From contig OZ244029.1 of NCBI GenBank assembly GCA_965214945.1, positions 2,480,001 through 2,544,000 of the forward strand: a DNA stretch of 64,000 nt, given 5' to 3'. The stretch is from JAAXHB01 sp965214945. Lineage in GTDB: Bacteria; Actinomycetota; Acidimicrobiia; Acidimicrobiales; Aldehydirespiratoraceae. How positions within the stretch are numbered: the first letter of the stretch is position 1; each line of letters opens with the position of its first letter. The notes under the pieces were generated by a model. That model was given only the letters and a program-made list of their open reading frames with translations. It was not told where the DNA came from and did not search any database. Below are positions 1 to 10,273 of the stretch, piece after piece. Made by a program: the position numbers and the translations under genes.

Positions 1-626
1 GTGCCGCTCTCGCTGCCGAGTTCGGCCATCACGCTGGTCTCCTCCAGCGGCAGGAAGCGGCGCACCACCACCCGCTGGGTGCCCATCGACACGAACTCGG
101 TGTAGATCAGCTCCACCTGATCGACCGTCTCGGACACGAAGTCGTCTCTCACGACAGACGCCAGACGACGGGCGTCTTCATAGGACGGGTTGTCGCTGAA
201 CCCCGAGAGGGCGTGGCGGATCCGGTAGTTGCGAAAGCGGAAGTAGTCGGCGGACTTGCGGCCCACACAGCACAGCGAATAACGCTTGCCTTCGGCCTGG
301 TGATGTCTGAGCTGCCGCTCCGCGGCGCGTATCACCGACGTGTTGTAGGCCCCGGCGAGACCCCGGTCGCCGGCCACTGCCACGAAACCGACGCTGCGCA
401 CCTGCTCGACCTGTCTCAGCAGCGGGTGCTCCACCGCGGCACCCCCCGCTGCCAGGTCTTCGATGACGCTGGTGATCAGGCGGGCGTAGGGCCGGGCGGC
501 GTTGGCGCGCTGCATGGCCTTCACCACCCGCGTGGCGGCGATCAGCTCCATGGCGCGGGTGATCTTCTTGGTGGACTGGATGCTGCCGATGCGACGGCGA
601 AGCTCCCGCTCCTTGGCGCCCGGCAC
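1..626 (-). CDS. atpG: ATP synthase F1 gamma subunit (3' end outside window)
   Basis: Central rotor stalk of the F1 sector; it turns inside the alpha/beta hexamer and couples proton flow in Fo to ATP synthesis at the membrane. The visible 208 residues begin MPGAKERELRRRIGSIQ and continue with a KITRAMELIAA segment, the conserved N-terminal coiled-coil helix. A GAYNTSVIRA segment of the Rossmann-like part follows near residue 80. The start is GTG at 626, 49 nt after the atpA stop. The gene runs off the left edge, so the C-terminal helix and the expected atpD and atpC genes are not seen. Family identity follows from sequence and operon position. Confidence 0.93.
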   Translation of the reverse strand, partial: MPGAKERELRRRIGSIQSTKKITRAMELIAATRVVKAMQRANAARPYARLITSVIEDLAAGGAAVEHPLLRQVEQVRSVGFVAVAGDRGLAGAYNTSVIRAAERQLRHHQAEGKRYSLCCVGRKSADYFRFRNYRIRHALSGFSDNPSYEDARRLASVVRDDFVSETVDQVELIYTEFVSMGTQRVVVRRFLPLEETSVMAELGSESG

Positions 627-675
627 GGCTCAGTCCTCGCGCGTTGGCGTCTCGATAGGCGTCACCGCTCGCGGC

Positions 676-2313
<1,638 letters not shown>

Positions 2314-2358
2314 CTGTGTAGTGCCATCTGTTATGTGCCTTTCGATCTCAGCCCGGGC

Positions 2359-2898
2359 TCACCCAACGCTGGAGCGCATCTGATGAATCCGGCGGCGCAC
2401 GCTGCCGTCGATCACGTCGTCGCCGATCTCGGTTATCGCGCCACCGATCACCGCAGGATCGATGATCACCTTGATCTCGACGTCCAGGCCCGACGAAGAC
2501 TTGATCGCCGCGGCCAGACGGGTTTGCTGATCGTTGCTGAGCGCCACCGCGCTGCGCACTCGGGCCACGCGCCGGTTGCGCCCGGCGGCGGCCTGGTCGA
2601 TCACCGCATCGATGATCTCAGGGAGGTCGCCGCCGCGGCCCGCCGCCACCGCCATCGATACCAGAGCCGTAGTGACGGCCCGCACCCGACCGTCGAGCAG
2701 GTCCTCGACGATCTGCTGACGGCGCGCCGCTCCGATGCCGGCGTCGCTGAGCGTCGAGCGCAGCTCTTCGCTGCTTCGAAGCACTCGCGCGAAGCTCAAC
2801 AGCTCCTGCTCAACAGCGGCCTGGTCGCCCTCGGCGCGGGCCACTGTCAGCATCGCTGCGGCGTAGTCGCTCACCCGGGCGTCGGATGTGCCGGCCAT
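2359..2898 (-). CDS. atpH: ATP synthase F1 delta subunit (OSCP-like)
   Basis: Peripheral-stalk subunit that clamps the b-subunit stalk to the top of F1. The product is 179 residues from ATG 2898 (MAGTSDARVSDYAAAML). That start is preferred because a GAGGG Shine-Dalgarno lies just upstream, overlapping the end of atpF, with only 4 nt between the atpF stop and the ATG. A longer frame reaching 2949 would overlap atpF. The N-terminal helical bundle has DQAAVEQELLSFARVL, and the C-terminal part has DPAVIGGAITEIGDDVIDGS, the usual delta-family ending. Length fits the family. Confidence 0.93.
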   Translation of the reverse strand: MAGTSDARVSDYAAAMLTVARAEGDQAAVEQELLSFARVLRSSEELRSTLSDAGIGAARRQQIVEDLLDGRVRAVTTALVSMAVAAGRGGDLPEIIDAVIDQAAAGRNRRVARVRSAVALSNDQQTRLAAAIKSSSGLDVEIKVIIDPAVIGGAITEIGDDVIDGSVRRRIHQMRSSVG

Positions 2899-2902
2899 CG
2901 GC

Positions 2903-3703
2903 TCAGCCCTCGCCCCCGCTGCCGCTGTTGGATGAGACGCCGGCCACATCGTCGATGTAGCTGTCGATCAGCGAGCGGTGAAGCTCGGCGTCGAGGCTGG
3001 CCTCCACGATCCGCTCCGCCGCGCCCACCGCTATGGCGGACACCTCAGAGCGCAGGTCGTCGATGGCTTGGCGGCGGCTTGACTCGATGTCGGCCGCGGC
3101 TCTGGCCCGCTGCTCAGCGATGTCCGCCTCGGCGCGCGCCTTGAGGTCATCGGACATTGTTGCGGCCTGGGCGCGGGCTTCTTCGATGATGCGAGCGGCG
3201 CTGGTCTTGGCGTCGGCGAGCTGAGCCTCGTATTCGCTTCGGGTGCGCATGGCCTCAGCCTTGGCCTTGTCTGCGGCGTCGAGGTCGGCGCGAATCTTGT
3301 CGGACCTGGCATCCATAGCGCCCTTCACAGCCGGGAAACCTTTCCACACCATGAAGGCAAGCAGGATCAAGAACGCCGCGCCGCCCCAGATGATCTCGTC
3401 CAGCTCGGGCAAGATCGGGTTCGGGGCTTCCAGGCACGATTCGAGTTCGGACTCGAACTCCTCGAGCGTCTCGGCGGAGGCGGACTTCATAGCGTGAAGG
3501 CTTCCGTGGGCCTCCTCGACGTGGATCGCCTTCTCCAGCACACAGCCGCCGATGGTCTCGCCCGCAGCGGCCGCCGGCCCGGCGGCAACCAGCAGCGCCG
3601 CAATCGACGCGGCTGCAATGACAGCGAGCTTGCCAGCCGCCCGGTTTGTCGGCCAGGCCCTTAGTCCGCGGTGTGCCGCTGCGCTGCTGGGGCGGTGGCT
3701 CAT
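2903..3703 (-). CDS. atpF: ATP synthase Fo b subunit with N-terminal export-like extension
   Basis: Forms the peripheral stalk, anchored in the membrane and running up the side of F1. The 266-residue product is long for a b subunit (usually about 160-185). An extra N-terminal part has a basic start, a hydrophobic Ala-rich segment at about residues 24-46 that looks like a signal peptide, and a short acidic loop with two Cys. The usual membrane helix (FLILLAFMVWKGFP) then starts near residue 112. A charged coiled coil rich in Ala, Glu, Arg and Asp fills residues 130-250. The start ATG at 3703 overlaps the atpE stop by 4 nt (ATGA), implying translational coupling. Confidence 0.93.
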   Translation of the reverse strand: MSHRPSSAAAHRGLRAWPTNRAAGKLAVIAAASIAALLVAAGPAAAAGETIGGCVLEKAIHVEEAHGSLHAMKSASAETLEEFESELESCLEAPNPILPELDEIIWGGAAFLILLAFMVWKGFPAVKGAMDARSDKIRADLDAADKAKAEAMRTRSEYEAQLADAKTSAARIIEEARAQAATMSDDLKARAEADIAEQRARAAADIESSRRQAIDDLRSEVSAIAVGAAERIVEASLDAELHRSLIDSYIDDVAGVSSNSGSGGEG

Positions 3704-3957
3704 GGAAGCAGAAGGATGAACACCACGAAGCCGATCAGCGCCAGCGCCTCGGTGAAGGCGATGCCGAGGAACATCGTGGTGCGCACCATTCCCGCCGACT
3801 CGGGCTGGCGGGCCATTGCCGATATGGCGTTGCCGACGACTATGCCGATGCCCACGCCGGGGCCGATAGCCGCCAAGCCGTAGCCGAGGCCCGCTCCGAT
3901 GGCCTTGAGCCCGTCGAGGAACTCGTTGGCGCCTGTCTGGGCGAGAAGACTGAGCAC
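3700..3957 (-). CDS. atpE: ATP synthase Fo c subunit (proteolipid)
   Basis: Subunit of the rotating c-ring that carries protons across the membrane. The 85-residue product from GTG 3957 (MLSLLAQTGANEFLDGLKAI) has two membrane helices joined by the polar loop MARQPESAG. The proton-binding glutamate is Glu70 in GIAFTEALALIG. A Gly-rich first helix (GAGLGYGLAAIGPGVGIGIV) matches the family. The frame is open further upstream, but a c-subunit does not carry that extension, so GTG 3957 is chosen. The stop overlaps atpF by 4 nt. Confidence 0.95.
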   Translation of the reverse strand: MLSLLAQTGANEFLDGLKAIGAGLGYGLAAIGPGVGIGIVVGNAISAMARQPESAGMVRTTMFLGIAFTEALALIGFVVFILLLP

Positions 3958-4025
3958 TTGCGTTTCTCCTGTGTTGAGTTGACTGTGTTGTATTCCGGTG
4001 ACTGGACTGAACGGCGGCTGGGTTG

Positions 4026-4793
4026 TCAGTGTTCGGGGTGCAGCGATCCGCCGATGTACACGGCAGTGAGGATCGTGAAGATGAACGCCTGCAGCAGCGA
4101 CACGAGTATCTCGAAGCCGGTCATCAGTATCAGCATCACGAACGGCAGCACGGCGGGCACCGCGTAGAAGTCCCACATCACCGCCGTCAGGATGGCGAAG
4201 GTCACCAGCAGCAGGTGCCCGGCCACCATGTTGGCCCAGAGCCGGATCGCCAGCGAGAAGGGCCGCACCACGAAGGTGGACACAAGCTCGATGGGTGTGA
4301 CGATGACGTACAGCAGCTTGGGGACGCCTGGCGGGAACAGCGAGTTCTTGAGGTAGCCGAACAGGCCCTGATGCCTGACGCCGAGCACGTTGTAGATCAC
4401 CCACACCAGCACCGCCAGCGTCATCGGCATGGCCATGCGGCTGTTGGCCGGGAACTGCACGAACGGGATGACTTCGGTGATGTTGGAGAACAGGATGAAG
4501 AAGAACATCGTCGTGAGGAACGGCACGTACTTCTTGCCGTCGGGTCCGATGGTCTGCTCCACCACGGAACTCTCGATGAAGTTGATGCCCGACTCGGCTA
4601 CGTGTTGGACGCCGGCCGGAACCAGCGTGGCGCGGCGGCGCCCGGCCAGCCCGAAGATCAGCATCGTGGCGACGGTGGCGGTCAAATAGACGAGGACGGT
4701 CTTGTTGACGGCCAGCGGGGTGCCCTCAAACAGGATGGTCGGCCAGTCGAAGAGATGACCTATAGGCGGGAACTCGAGAGCAAGGATGCTCAT
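4026..4793 (-). CDS. atpB: ATP synthase Fo a subunit
   Basis: Static proton-channel subunit facing the c-ring. The 255-residue product has five or six hydrophobic segments. The essential arginine lies in RPFSLAIRLWANMVAGHLLL near residues 178-197, the most conserved element of the family. The ATG overlaps the stop of the upstream AtpI-like gene by 4 nt (ATGA), and atpE follows 68 nt downstream. Length and topology are ordinary for an actinobacterial a subunit. Confidence 0.96.
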   Translation of the reverse strand: MSILALEFPPIGHLFDWPTILFEGTPLAVNKTVLVYLTATVATMLIFGLAGRRRATLVPAGVQHVAESGINFIESSVVEQTIGPDGKKYVPFLTTMFFFILFSNITEVIPFVQFPANSRMAMPMTLAVLVWVIYNVLGVRHQGLFGYLKNSLFPPGVPKLLYVIVTPIELVSTFVVRPFSLAIRLWANMVAGHLLLVTFAILTAVMWDFYAVPAVLPFVMLILMTGFEILVSLLQAFIFTILTAVYIGGSLHPEH

Positions 4794-5293
4794 CCGGCGC
4801 GCCCCGATGTTGACGTGACGGCCAGCTCACGGCGCGGCCCGACACCGCAGCCTGGCTTGAGCCCCGGGTACGCCAGCGAAACCGAGACACGGCGTGTCTC
4901 AAGGGCCAGAAGGCCGATGTGGGTGGCGAGCAGGCTCACCGCGAACGGCAGCATCTCGAACCAGTCGCTATGGCGGACCGGAAGCACCACGCCTGCGACG
5001 ATACCGAGCCTGAGCAGATAACCGCCCAGCACCGCGGCCATCATGGCAGCGGCGCCCGCTCGTGCGCCCCAGCCGATGGCCGCCGCTCCGAGCGCGAAGT
5101 TGACGAGCACCAGCGCCAGAGCCAGCGCCACGGACGCCGCGCCCCGCCAACCCCAGCCGAACGCCCCGCCCGCGATCAGCGGCAGCGCGAACAGCCACGA
5201 ACGCCAGATCATGTCGCGAGCGACATCCCGCTCTGGGGCGGAGGCTGAAGCGGCGATGTCAGCCAAGGCCTGCTCGCCGGGCCCGGTCGGCAC
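4790..5293 (-). CDS. AtpI-like small membrane protein of the atp operon
   Basis: Probable ATP synthase subunit I-type protein, a membrane protein thought to help assemble the c-ring. About 167 residues from GTG 5293, with four hydrophobic segments: SWLFALPLIAGGAFGWGW, ASVALALALVLVNFALGAAA, AAAMMAAVLGGYLLRLGIVA and LPFAVSLLATHIGLLALE. The last two resemble the end of the family. The start is uncertain: GTG 5293 overlaps the AtpZ-like gene by 35 nt, and a TTG at 5266 would overlap by only 8 nt. Its position between atpZ and atpB, with a 4-nt overlap into atpB, supports the call; sequence similarity alone is weak. Confidence 0.7.
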   Translation of the reverse strand: MPTGPGEQALADIAASASAPERDVARDMIWRSWLFALPLIAGGAFGWGWRGAASVALALALVLVNFALGAAAIGWGARAGAAAMMAAVLGGYLLRLGIVAGVVLPVRHSDWFEMLPFAVSLLATHIGLLALETRRVSVSLAYPGLKPGCGVGPRRELAVTSTSGRAG

Positions 5294-5564
5294 CGTCGAC
5301 GACAGCGGCGGGCCGGCCGTACGAGGCGCGGCGTCTGCGCAGCGCCTCGTCCATCGCAGTGCTGTAGTCACCATAAAAACGCCACACCTGGTAGCCGAAC
5401 ACGACCACCACCGCTGCCAGCGTCAGCAGCGGGAAAACCCCCAGACGGGAGTCCGCGAACCAGCCGCCCAAGCCGAACACCGCGGGCGTGGCAATCATCT
5501 CGAATGCCTTGGCTAGGGCGTCGCCCGCGCCGGCGCGCGTTTCAAGCCGGGTTGCGTCGCTCAT
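5259..5564 (-). CDS. AtpZ/AtpI family protein
   Basis: Small membrane protein found at the head of many atp operons. The 101-residue product has two hydrophobic segments around a short loop: FEMIATPAVFGLGGWFAD and FPLLTLAAVVVVFGYQVW. This hairpin pattern (a Gly-rich first helix, then a basic tail with FYGDYSTAMDEALRRRR) is typical of AtpZ-like proteins. It is the first atp-type gene after rpmE, which ends 54 nt upstream. Function in ATP synthase assembly or Mg2+ transport is known for some family members and is inferred here. Confidence 0.75.
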   Translation of the reverse strand: MSDATRLETRAGAGDALAKAFEMIATPAVFGLGGWFADSRLGVFPLLTLAAVVVVFGYQVWRFYGDYSTAMDEALRRRRASYGRPAAVVDGADRARRAGLG

Positions 5565-5618
5565 AGTTGCACTTCAGCCGCTCGCTCGCTTCGCGATCTC
5601 TATCCCAGGCCGCGTCCG

Positions 5619-5912
5619 TCACCCGCGGGAACGGGCGGTGCCTCGAGGAGGGCGGCGAGGAAGACGGCGGCGTTTGCCGTATCGGCGCTCGAAGCGTTCG
5701 ACGCGTCCGGCAGTGTCGACGATCTTCATTGTGCCGGTGAAGAAAGGGTGGCTGGCGCTAGAGATCTCCACCTTGGCCAGCGGGTACACGTTGCCGTCGG
5801 ACCATTCGATGGTGTCGTCGGTGGCGATCGTGGAACGTGTCAAGAACGCTGCGTCGGCGGACTGGTCGGAGAAGACCACCAGCCGGTACTCGGGGTGTAT
5901 GTCAGCTTTCAT
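5619..5912 (-). CDS. rpmE2: 50S ribosomal protein L31 type B
   Basis: Ribosomal large-subunit protein. The 97-residue product starts MKADIHPEYRLVVFSDQSAD and contains SSASHPFFTG, both diagnostic for L31. The zinc-binding Cys pairs of type A L31 are absent, so this is the zinc-free type B form. A basic C-terminal tail (FERRYGKRRR onward) follows. A TAGACT box sits 9 nt before the ATG, so the mRNA leader should be only a few nucleotides. In many actinobacteria rpmE follows rho directly; here the two are about 7.6 kb apart. Confidence 0.92.
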   Translation of the reverse strand: MKADIHPEYRLVVFSDQSADAAFLTRSTIATDDTIEWSDGNVYPLAKVEISSASHPFFTGTMKIVDTAGRVERFERRYGKRRRLPRRPPRGTARSRG

Positions 5913-5983
5913 CGACTTGGCAGTCTATGCCGCTCATCCAGTTTGCAACCATGTTCGCGGTGCCCGCTGTCGCACGGTTCTGC

Positions 5984-6021
5984 TCTACACGAACTACAAG
6001 AGGTTCGGAAATTCGTGTAGA
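5984..6021. repeat. Inverted repeat, candidate operator before the C45/pot cluster
   Basis: Perfect 10-nt arms TCTACACGAA (5984-5993) and TTCGTGTAGA (6012-6021) with an 18-nt spacer. A third ACACGAAC half-site lies at about 6046-6053. The region is unusually AT-rich for this genome and lies between the divergent genes rpmE and the C45 gene. It could be an operator or a hairpin. Confidence 0.5.
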
Positions 6022-6070
6022 TTTATGTAATTGACGTGCATAGCCACACGAACTTCGCTGGAGACGACCG

Positions 6071-7165
6071 ATGAGACGACCGCCGATCCGGGTGCTCGAC
6101 TTGATCGGAACGCCCGGTGACGCGGGCCACGCCCACGGCTCTGCCTTTTCTGAGGAGATCCGCGCCTACACCGCCGACCGGGTGAGTTTGGCAGCGTCCG
6201 GCACGTGGAGCGGTGGCCGGCGGCTGCGGGCGGGCGAGGTGCTGGAACTGGCCGAGGCATGCCTGCCCGCGCACGAAAGCTACTCGGCAAGCCTGTACGA
6301 GGAGATGACCGCGATGGCCGAGGCATCAGGCATCACGCCGGCGGAGGCGGTCGTGGTCGGCGGGTTCACCGACCTGGTGGACACGATCCGCGCCGCTGTC
6401 GGTGCCGAACACCCGCCGGCGGTGACCGAGGACGACTGCACCGCGTTCATCGTGCCCGACGGACGCGCCGGCGGCACGGCGCTGTTCGGGCAAACCTGGG
6501 ACATGCACGACTCGGCCACCGACCACGTGATCCTGCTTCGCGCACGGCTCGACGACGGCCCCGATGCCCTGGTGTTCACCACCACCGGATGCCTCGGACA
6601 GATCGGCATGAACGAGTTCGGCGTGTGTGTCGGGATCAACAACCTCACCGCCGCCGACGGCCGAAGCGGCGTGACGTGGCCGACCGTAGTCCGCCGCGCG
6701 CTGCGGGCCGAGAATGCCGAAGCAGCCCTGGAGTCAGTACTCGACGCCGAACTCGCGGGTGGGCACAACTACCTGATCCTCGACGCCGAGGGCTGCGGCT
6801 TCAACGTGGAGGCCATGCCCACCGTCCGGCCCGTCACGACGCTGGGCACCCGCCCTCTGGTCCACGCCAACCACACGGTCGACGCGGCCGCCGGCACCGT
6901 GCAGGGCCTCCGGGCGCCGGAGCTTCAGGACAGCTCGCTGCAGCGCATGGCGACCGCTGAGGAGTGTCTCGACAAGCCGCGCGTGCGAGTCGAGGATCTG
7001 ATGGAACTAACCCGAGGCGGAGTGTGCCAAACATCGTCGCCGCCCCACAAGACGGAGACCTCAGGCGCTGTGGTGGCCAGGCCCGGCACTCGCGAATTTT
7101 GGGCTGTCTGGGGATTGCCGCCCATGAACGACTACCAGCGATTCGACTTCGCCCAGGCTGACTGA
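6071..7165 (+). CDS. C45 family autoproteolytic acyltransferase/hydrolase
   Basis: Ntn-hydrolase of the penicillin acyl-CoA:6-APA acyltransferase (peptidase C45) type. Such proteins cleave themselves to expose an N-terminal cysteine and act on amide bonds; the substrate here is unknown. The 364-residue product has EDDCTAFIV at about residues 119-127, where Cys122 is the expected nucleophile, followed by GGTALFGQTWDMHDS, the family motif after the cleavage site, and later GGHNYLILDAEGCGFNVE. A GGAG Shine-Dalgarno lies 8 nt before the ATG. It lies immediately upstream of the polyamine transporter genes in the same direction, so an amide of a polyamine is a plausible but unproven substrate. Confidence 0.8.
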   Translation: MRRPPIRVLDLIGTPGDAGHAHGSAFSEEIRAYTADRVSLAASGTWSGGRRLRAGEVLELAEACLPAHESYSASLYEEMTAMAEASGITPAEAVVVGGFTDLVDTIRAAVGAEHPPAVTEDDCTAFIVPDGRAGGTALFGQTWDMHDSATDHVILLRARLDDGPDALVFTTTGCLGQIGMNEFGVCVGINNLTAADGRSGVTWPTVVRRALRAENAEAALESVLDAELAGGHNYLILDAEGCGFNVEAMPTVRPVTTLGTRPLVHANHTVDAAAGTVQGLRAPELQDSSLQRMATAEECLDKPRVRVEDLMELTRGGVCQTSSPPHKTETSGAVVARPGTREFWAVWGLPPMNDYQRFDFAQAD

Positions 7166-7270
7166 AGCCGGGTCGGTCGGCCCACCTGAGGGCGACCCTG
7201 TCACATCCGACGGCGCCTCGCGCGGGTGCGCCACGGCGCCGCCGGATGCTCTCGGCTACCGTCATCACCG

Positions 7271-8377
7271 ATGGCAGCGGGAATGACAGCCATGTCTGAA
7301 GCCGCGAGCGCTGCCAAGTCGGTGGCGGTCGGGCTCTACGGGATCACCAAGCGCTTCGACGACGTCACCGCCGTCGATCGCGTCGAGCTGGAAATCGACG
7401 ACGGGGAGTTCTTCAGTCTTCTGGGCCCGTCGGGGTGCGGCAAGACGACCACCCTGCGGCTGGTCGCCGGTCTCGAGTTCCCCACTGCCGGCCGCCTCAG
7501 CATCTTCGGCACCGAGGTGGGCACGCTGCCGCCTAACAAGCGCCCTGTCAACACGGTCTTTCAGGATTACGCCTTGTTCCCTCACATGACCGTGGAGCAG
7601 AACGTCTCGTTCGGGCTGCGAATGCAGCGCCTGCCCAAAGCCGAGATTGGCCCGAGGGTGAGCGCCGCCATCGAGCTTGTGCACATGGAGGGGATGGAGG
7701 CGCGGCGCTCCAACCAGCTCTCAGGCGGGCAGCGGCAGCGGGTGGCCCTGGCCAGGGCGCTGGTCAACAACCCCAAGGTGCTGCTACTCGACGAGCCTCT
7801 TGGCGCGCTCGACCTCAAACTGCGCGAGGTAATGCAGCTCGAGCTGAAGGCGCTGCAGCGCGAGCTGGGTATCACGTTCGTGTTCGTCACGCACGATCAG
7901 TCGGAGGCGCTCACGATGAGCGACCGGATCGGGGTGATGAACGCGGGGCGGCTGCTGCAGGTGGGCATGCCCGAGGAGATCTACAGCCGCCCCGCGAACC
8001 GCTTTGTGGCAGACTTCATCGGACACACCAATCTGCTCGACGCGCTGGTAACCGCGCCGGGTGAGGTGACCCTGCCCAACGGGGTGCGGATCCCCGCAGC
8101 GTCGTCGCTGGCGCCAGGCACGAAGGTGGCGGTGAGCTTGCGCCCCGAGCAAGTGAGAATCCACAGGCGGGGGGCCGCCCCCTCCGGGCGCACGGCCGTG
8201 GACGGACGTGTCGAAGAGGTGCATTATCACGGCAACGCTCTGGTTCACACCGTGGTATTCGAGTGGATGACCCTAGACGTGCGCACCGAGAACCGCAGCG
8301 GCATGGCAACCGCATCCCCCGGCGACGAGGTGACTGTGTCCTGGGACCCCGAGGCTCTCGCCGTCGTCACCGACTGA
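7271..8377 (+). CDS. potA: Spermidine/putrescine-type ABC transporter ATP-binding protein
   Basis: Energises polyamine uptake at the inner face of the membrane. The 368-residue product has Walker A GPSGCGKT, Q-loop VFQDYALFPHMT, signature LSGGQRQRVALARAL, Walker B LLLDEPLGALD and H-loop VTHDQSEA. A C-terminal TOBE regulatory domain covers about residues 270-365. A TACCGT box ends 8 nt before ATG 7271, which favours that start; ATG 7283 and 7292 are alternatives. It is followed 9 nt later by potB. Confidence 0.92.
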   Translation: MAAGMTAMSEAASAAKSVAVGLYGITKRFDDVTAVDRVELEIDDGEFFSLLGPSGCGKTTTLRLVAGLEFPTAGRLSIFGTEVGTLPPNKRPVNTVFQDYALFPHMTVEQNVSFGLRMQRLPKAEIGPRVSAAIELVHMEGMEARRSNQLSGGQRQRVALARALVNNPKVLLLDEPLGALDLKLREVMQLELKALQRELGITFVFVTHDQSEALTMSDRIGVMNAGRLLQVGMPEEIYSRPANRFVADFIGHTNLLDALVTAPGEVTLPNGVRIPAASSLAPGTKVAVSLRPEQVRIHRRGAAPSGRTAVDGRVEEVHYHGNALVHTVVFEWMTLDVRTENRSGMATASPGDEVTVSWDPEALAVVTD

Positions 8378-8386
8378 GGCCAGACG

Positions 8387-9298
8387 GTGACACCGCAGAC
8401 CGAGACCATCAGCGCCGCCGAGACACAGGTCGCGCCTGGGCCGCAGATCGAGACCGTCGCCGCCCGCGCCGACTCCCGGCGGGGGTTCCTGCTGTCGCTG
8501 CCGGCATACGCCTACCTGGTGGTGTTCTTCGCGCTGCCGCTGGTGACCGTGGTGGTGTACTCGTTCGCCACCCGCAACCGCATAGGCGGCGTCGACCTCG
8601 CCGGATGGAATCTCGATTCGTACCGGCGCCTGGGCGAGCCGATCGTGCGCGTCATCCTGTTCCGGTCGGTACTGATCGCGCTGATCACCACGGTGATCTG
8701 CCTGGTAGTCGCCTACCCGTTCGCCTACTTCCTCGCCACCCGCTCCGCCGCGGTGCGCAATTTGATGCTGGTGTTCGTGATGATCCCGTTCTGGACGAAC
8801 TTCCTGGTGCGCAACTACGCCTGGCGTGTGATCCTCGGCAACGACGGCCCGCTGAGCAACGCGACCGAGGCGCTCGGCCTCGGCGCCCAGGAGATCCTGT
8901 TCACCCACGCCGCTGTGGTGCTCGGCCTGGTCTACGGGTTCCTGCCGTTCATGATCTTGCCGCTGTACGCGGCGATCCAGCGCATCGATCTGAGCCTGGT
9001 GGAGGCCAGCCGCGACCTTTACGCCTCGGGCGCGCAGACCCTGCGGCGGGTGCTGCTGCCGCTGTCGATGCCGGGCGTGATCGCCGGGTCGATCCTGGTG
9101 TTCGTCCCGAGCCTGGGGGCCTATGTCACACCGCAGATACTCGGCGGGGGCAAGTCCACGATGCTGGGCTCCTACATCGTCGTGCAGTTCCTAACCGCCC
9201 GCAACTGGCCGCTGGGCGCGTCGCTGTCGTTCGTGCTGATGGCCGTGATGCTGGTGGCGACCCTGATCTACTTCCGCACCGGCGGGAGGAACCTGTGA
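8387..9298 (+). CDS. potB: Polyamine-type ABC transporter permease
   Basis: First inner-membrane permease of the polyamine transporter. From GTG 8387 the product has 303 residues and six hydrophobic segments, beginning with AYAYLVVFFALPLVTVVVYSF near residue 42. The cytoplasmic coupling loop EASRDLYASGAQTLRRVLLP, the EAA motif that docks on PotA, lies at about residues 205-224. It starts 9 nt after potA and its stop overlaps potC by 4 nt (GTGA), so the three genes form one operon. Confidence 0.92.
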   Translation: MTPQTETISAAETQVAPGPQIETVAARADSRRGFLLSLPAYAYLVVFFALPLVTVVVYSFATRNRIGGVDLAGWNLDSYRRLGEPIVRVILFRSVLIALITTVICLVVAYPFAYFLATRSAAVRNLMLVFVMIPFWTNFLVRNYAWRVILGNDGPLSNATEALGLGAQEILFTHAAVVLGLVYGFLPFMILPLYAAIQRIDLSLVEASRDLYASGAQTLRRVLLPLSMPGVIAGSILVFVPSLGAYVTPQILGGGKSTMLGSYIVVQFLTARNWPLGASLSFVLMAVMLVATLIYFRTGGRNL

Positions 9299-10170
9299 GC
9301 GGCAGCACGGCGCGTCCCAGAGGCGTCACACGCCTGCTGCTCACCGCCGACGCCTGGCTGGTGTACGCGTTCTTCTACGCCCCTATCGCTCTGCTGGTGG
9401 TCTACTCGTTCAGCGACGACCGCAACGTCGGGCGCTGGGGCGGCTTCACGCTTGGCTGGTATGACGACCTCATCCACCATGACCAGATCCGTCAAACCCT
9501 GTGGGTGTCGATCCGAGTGGCGATCCTGTCCACGGTCATTTCCGTGGTACTCGGAACGCTGGCGGCGCTGGCACTGGAGCGCTTCCGCTTCAGGGGCAAA
9601 CGCGTATTCGACGCGCTGCTTTATCTGCCTATCATCATCCCGGACGTGACCATGGCGGTCATGATGCTGCTGTTCTTCGTGCGAGCACTCGATGTGGTGA
9701 ACACACTGTTCGGGCTGAGCCTCACTAAGGGGTTCTCCACTATCACGATCAGCCACATCGCGTTCAACATCAGCTTCGTGTCGGTGGTGGTGCGCGCCCG
9801 ACTGGCGGGCATGAACGAGGTGCTTGAAGAGGCGGCCATGGACCTCTACGCCACGCGCTGGCGCACATTCCGCTACGTCACCCTTCCGCAGATCGCGCCG
9901 GGAGTGGCCGGAGGCGCGCTGCTGGCGCTAACTCTGTCGCTCGACGACGTGGTGGTCACCCAGTTCGCGTCCGGGCCGGGGGCGACCACTCTGCCTGTGT
10001 TCGTGTTCGGCCTGATCCGCCGCGGCGTGACGCCGTTAATAAATGCCGTATCGGTGGTGATGTTGGCCGCGTCGGTGCTGCTGGTGATGCTGTCGCTGGC
10101 AGTCCAGCAGCTCCGGGTGGGCGAATCGCGACGCAGGCGCCGACGAGCGGATGCAGGCGCGGCAGCCTGA
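9295..10170 (+). CDS. potC: Polyamine-type ABC transporter permease
   Basis: Second permease of the transporter. The product is 291 residues from GTG 9295, which overlaps the potB stop by 4 nt; the frame stays open far upstream but that part is a shadow of potA and potB. Six hydrophobic segments are seen, starting with WLVYAFFYAPIALLVVYSFS. The EAA coupling motif EEAAMDLYATRWRTFRYVTL lies at about residues 178-197. A strongly basic C-terminus (ESRRRRRRADAG) follows the last helix. potD follows after a 151-nt gap with its own promoter-like sequence. Confidence 0.92.
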   Translation: MSGSTARPRGVTRLLLTADAWLVYAFFYAPIALLVVYSFSDDRNVGRWGGFTLGWYDDLIHHDQIRQTLWVSIRVAILSTVISVVLGTLAALALERFRFRGKRVFDALLYLPIIIPDVTMAVMMLLFFVRALDVVNTLFGLSLTKGFSTITISHIAFNISFVSVVVRARLAGMNEVLEEAAMDLYATRWRTFRYVTLPQIAPGVAGGALLALTLSLDDVVVTQFASGPGATTLPVFVFGLIRRGVTPLINAVSVVMLAASVLLVMLSLAVQQLRVGESRRRRRRADAGAAA

Positions 10171-10273
10171 CAACCGAACTGAACACCCCGGCTGAACACC
10201 TCAATGGCACCTGAGACATGGGCCGACTCTGAGATATGTGCTGACTCAGACGGGCCTACACGCGGACGATGCC

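Noticed and set aside
8263..9294. Upstream extension of the potC frame
   Set aside because: It overlaps potA and potB in another frame and is Arg/Pro-rich; GTG 9295 overlapping the potB stop is the real start.
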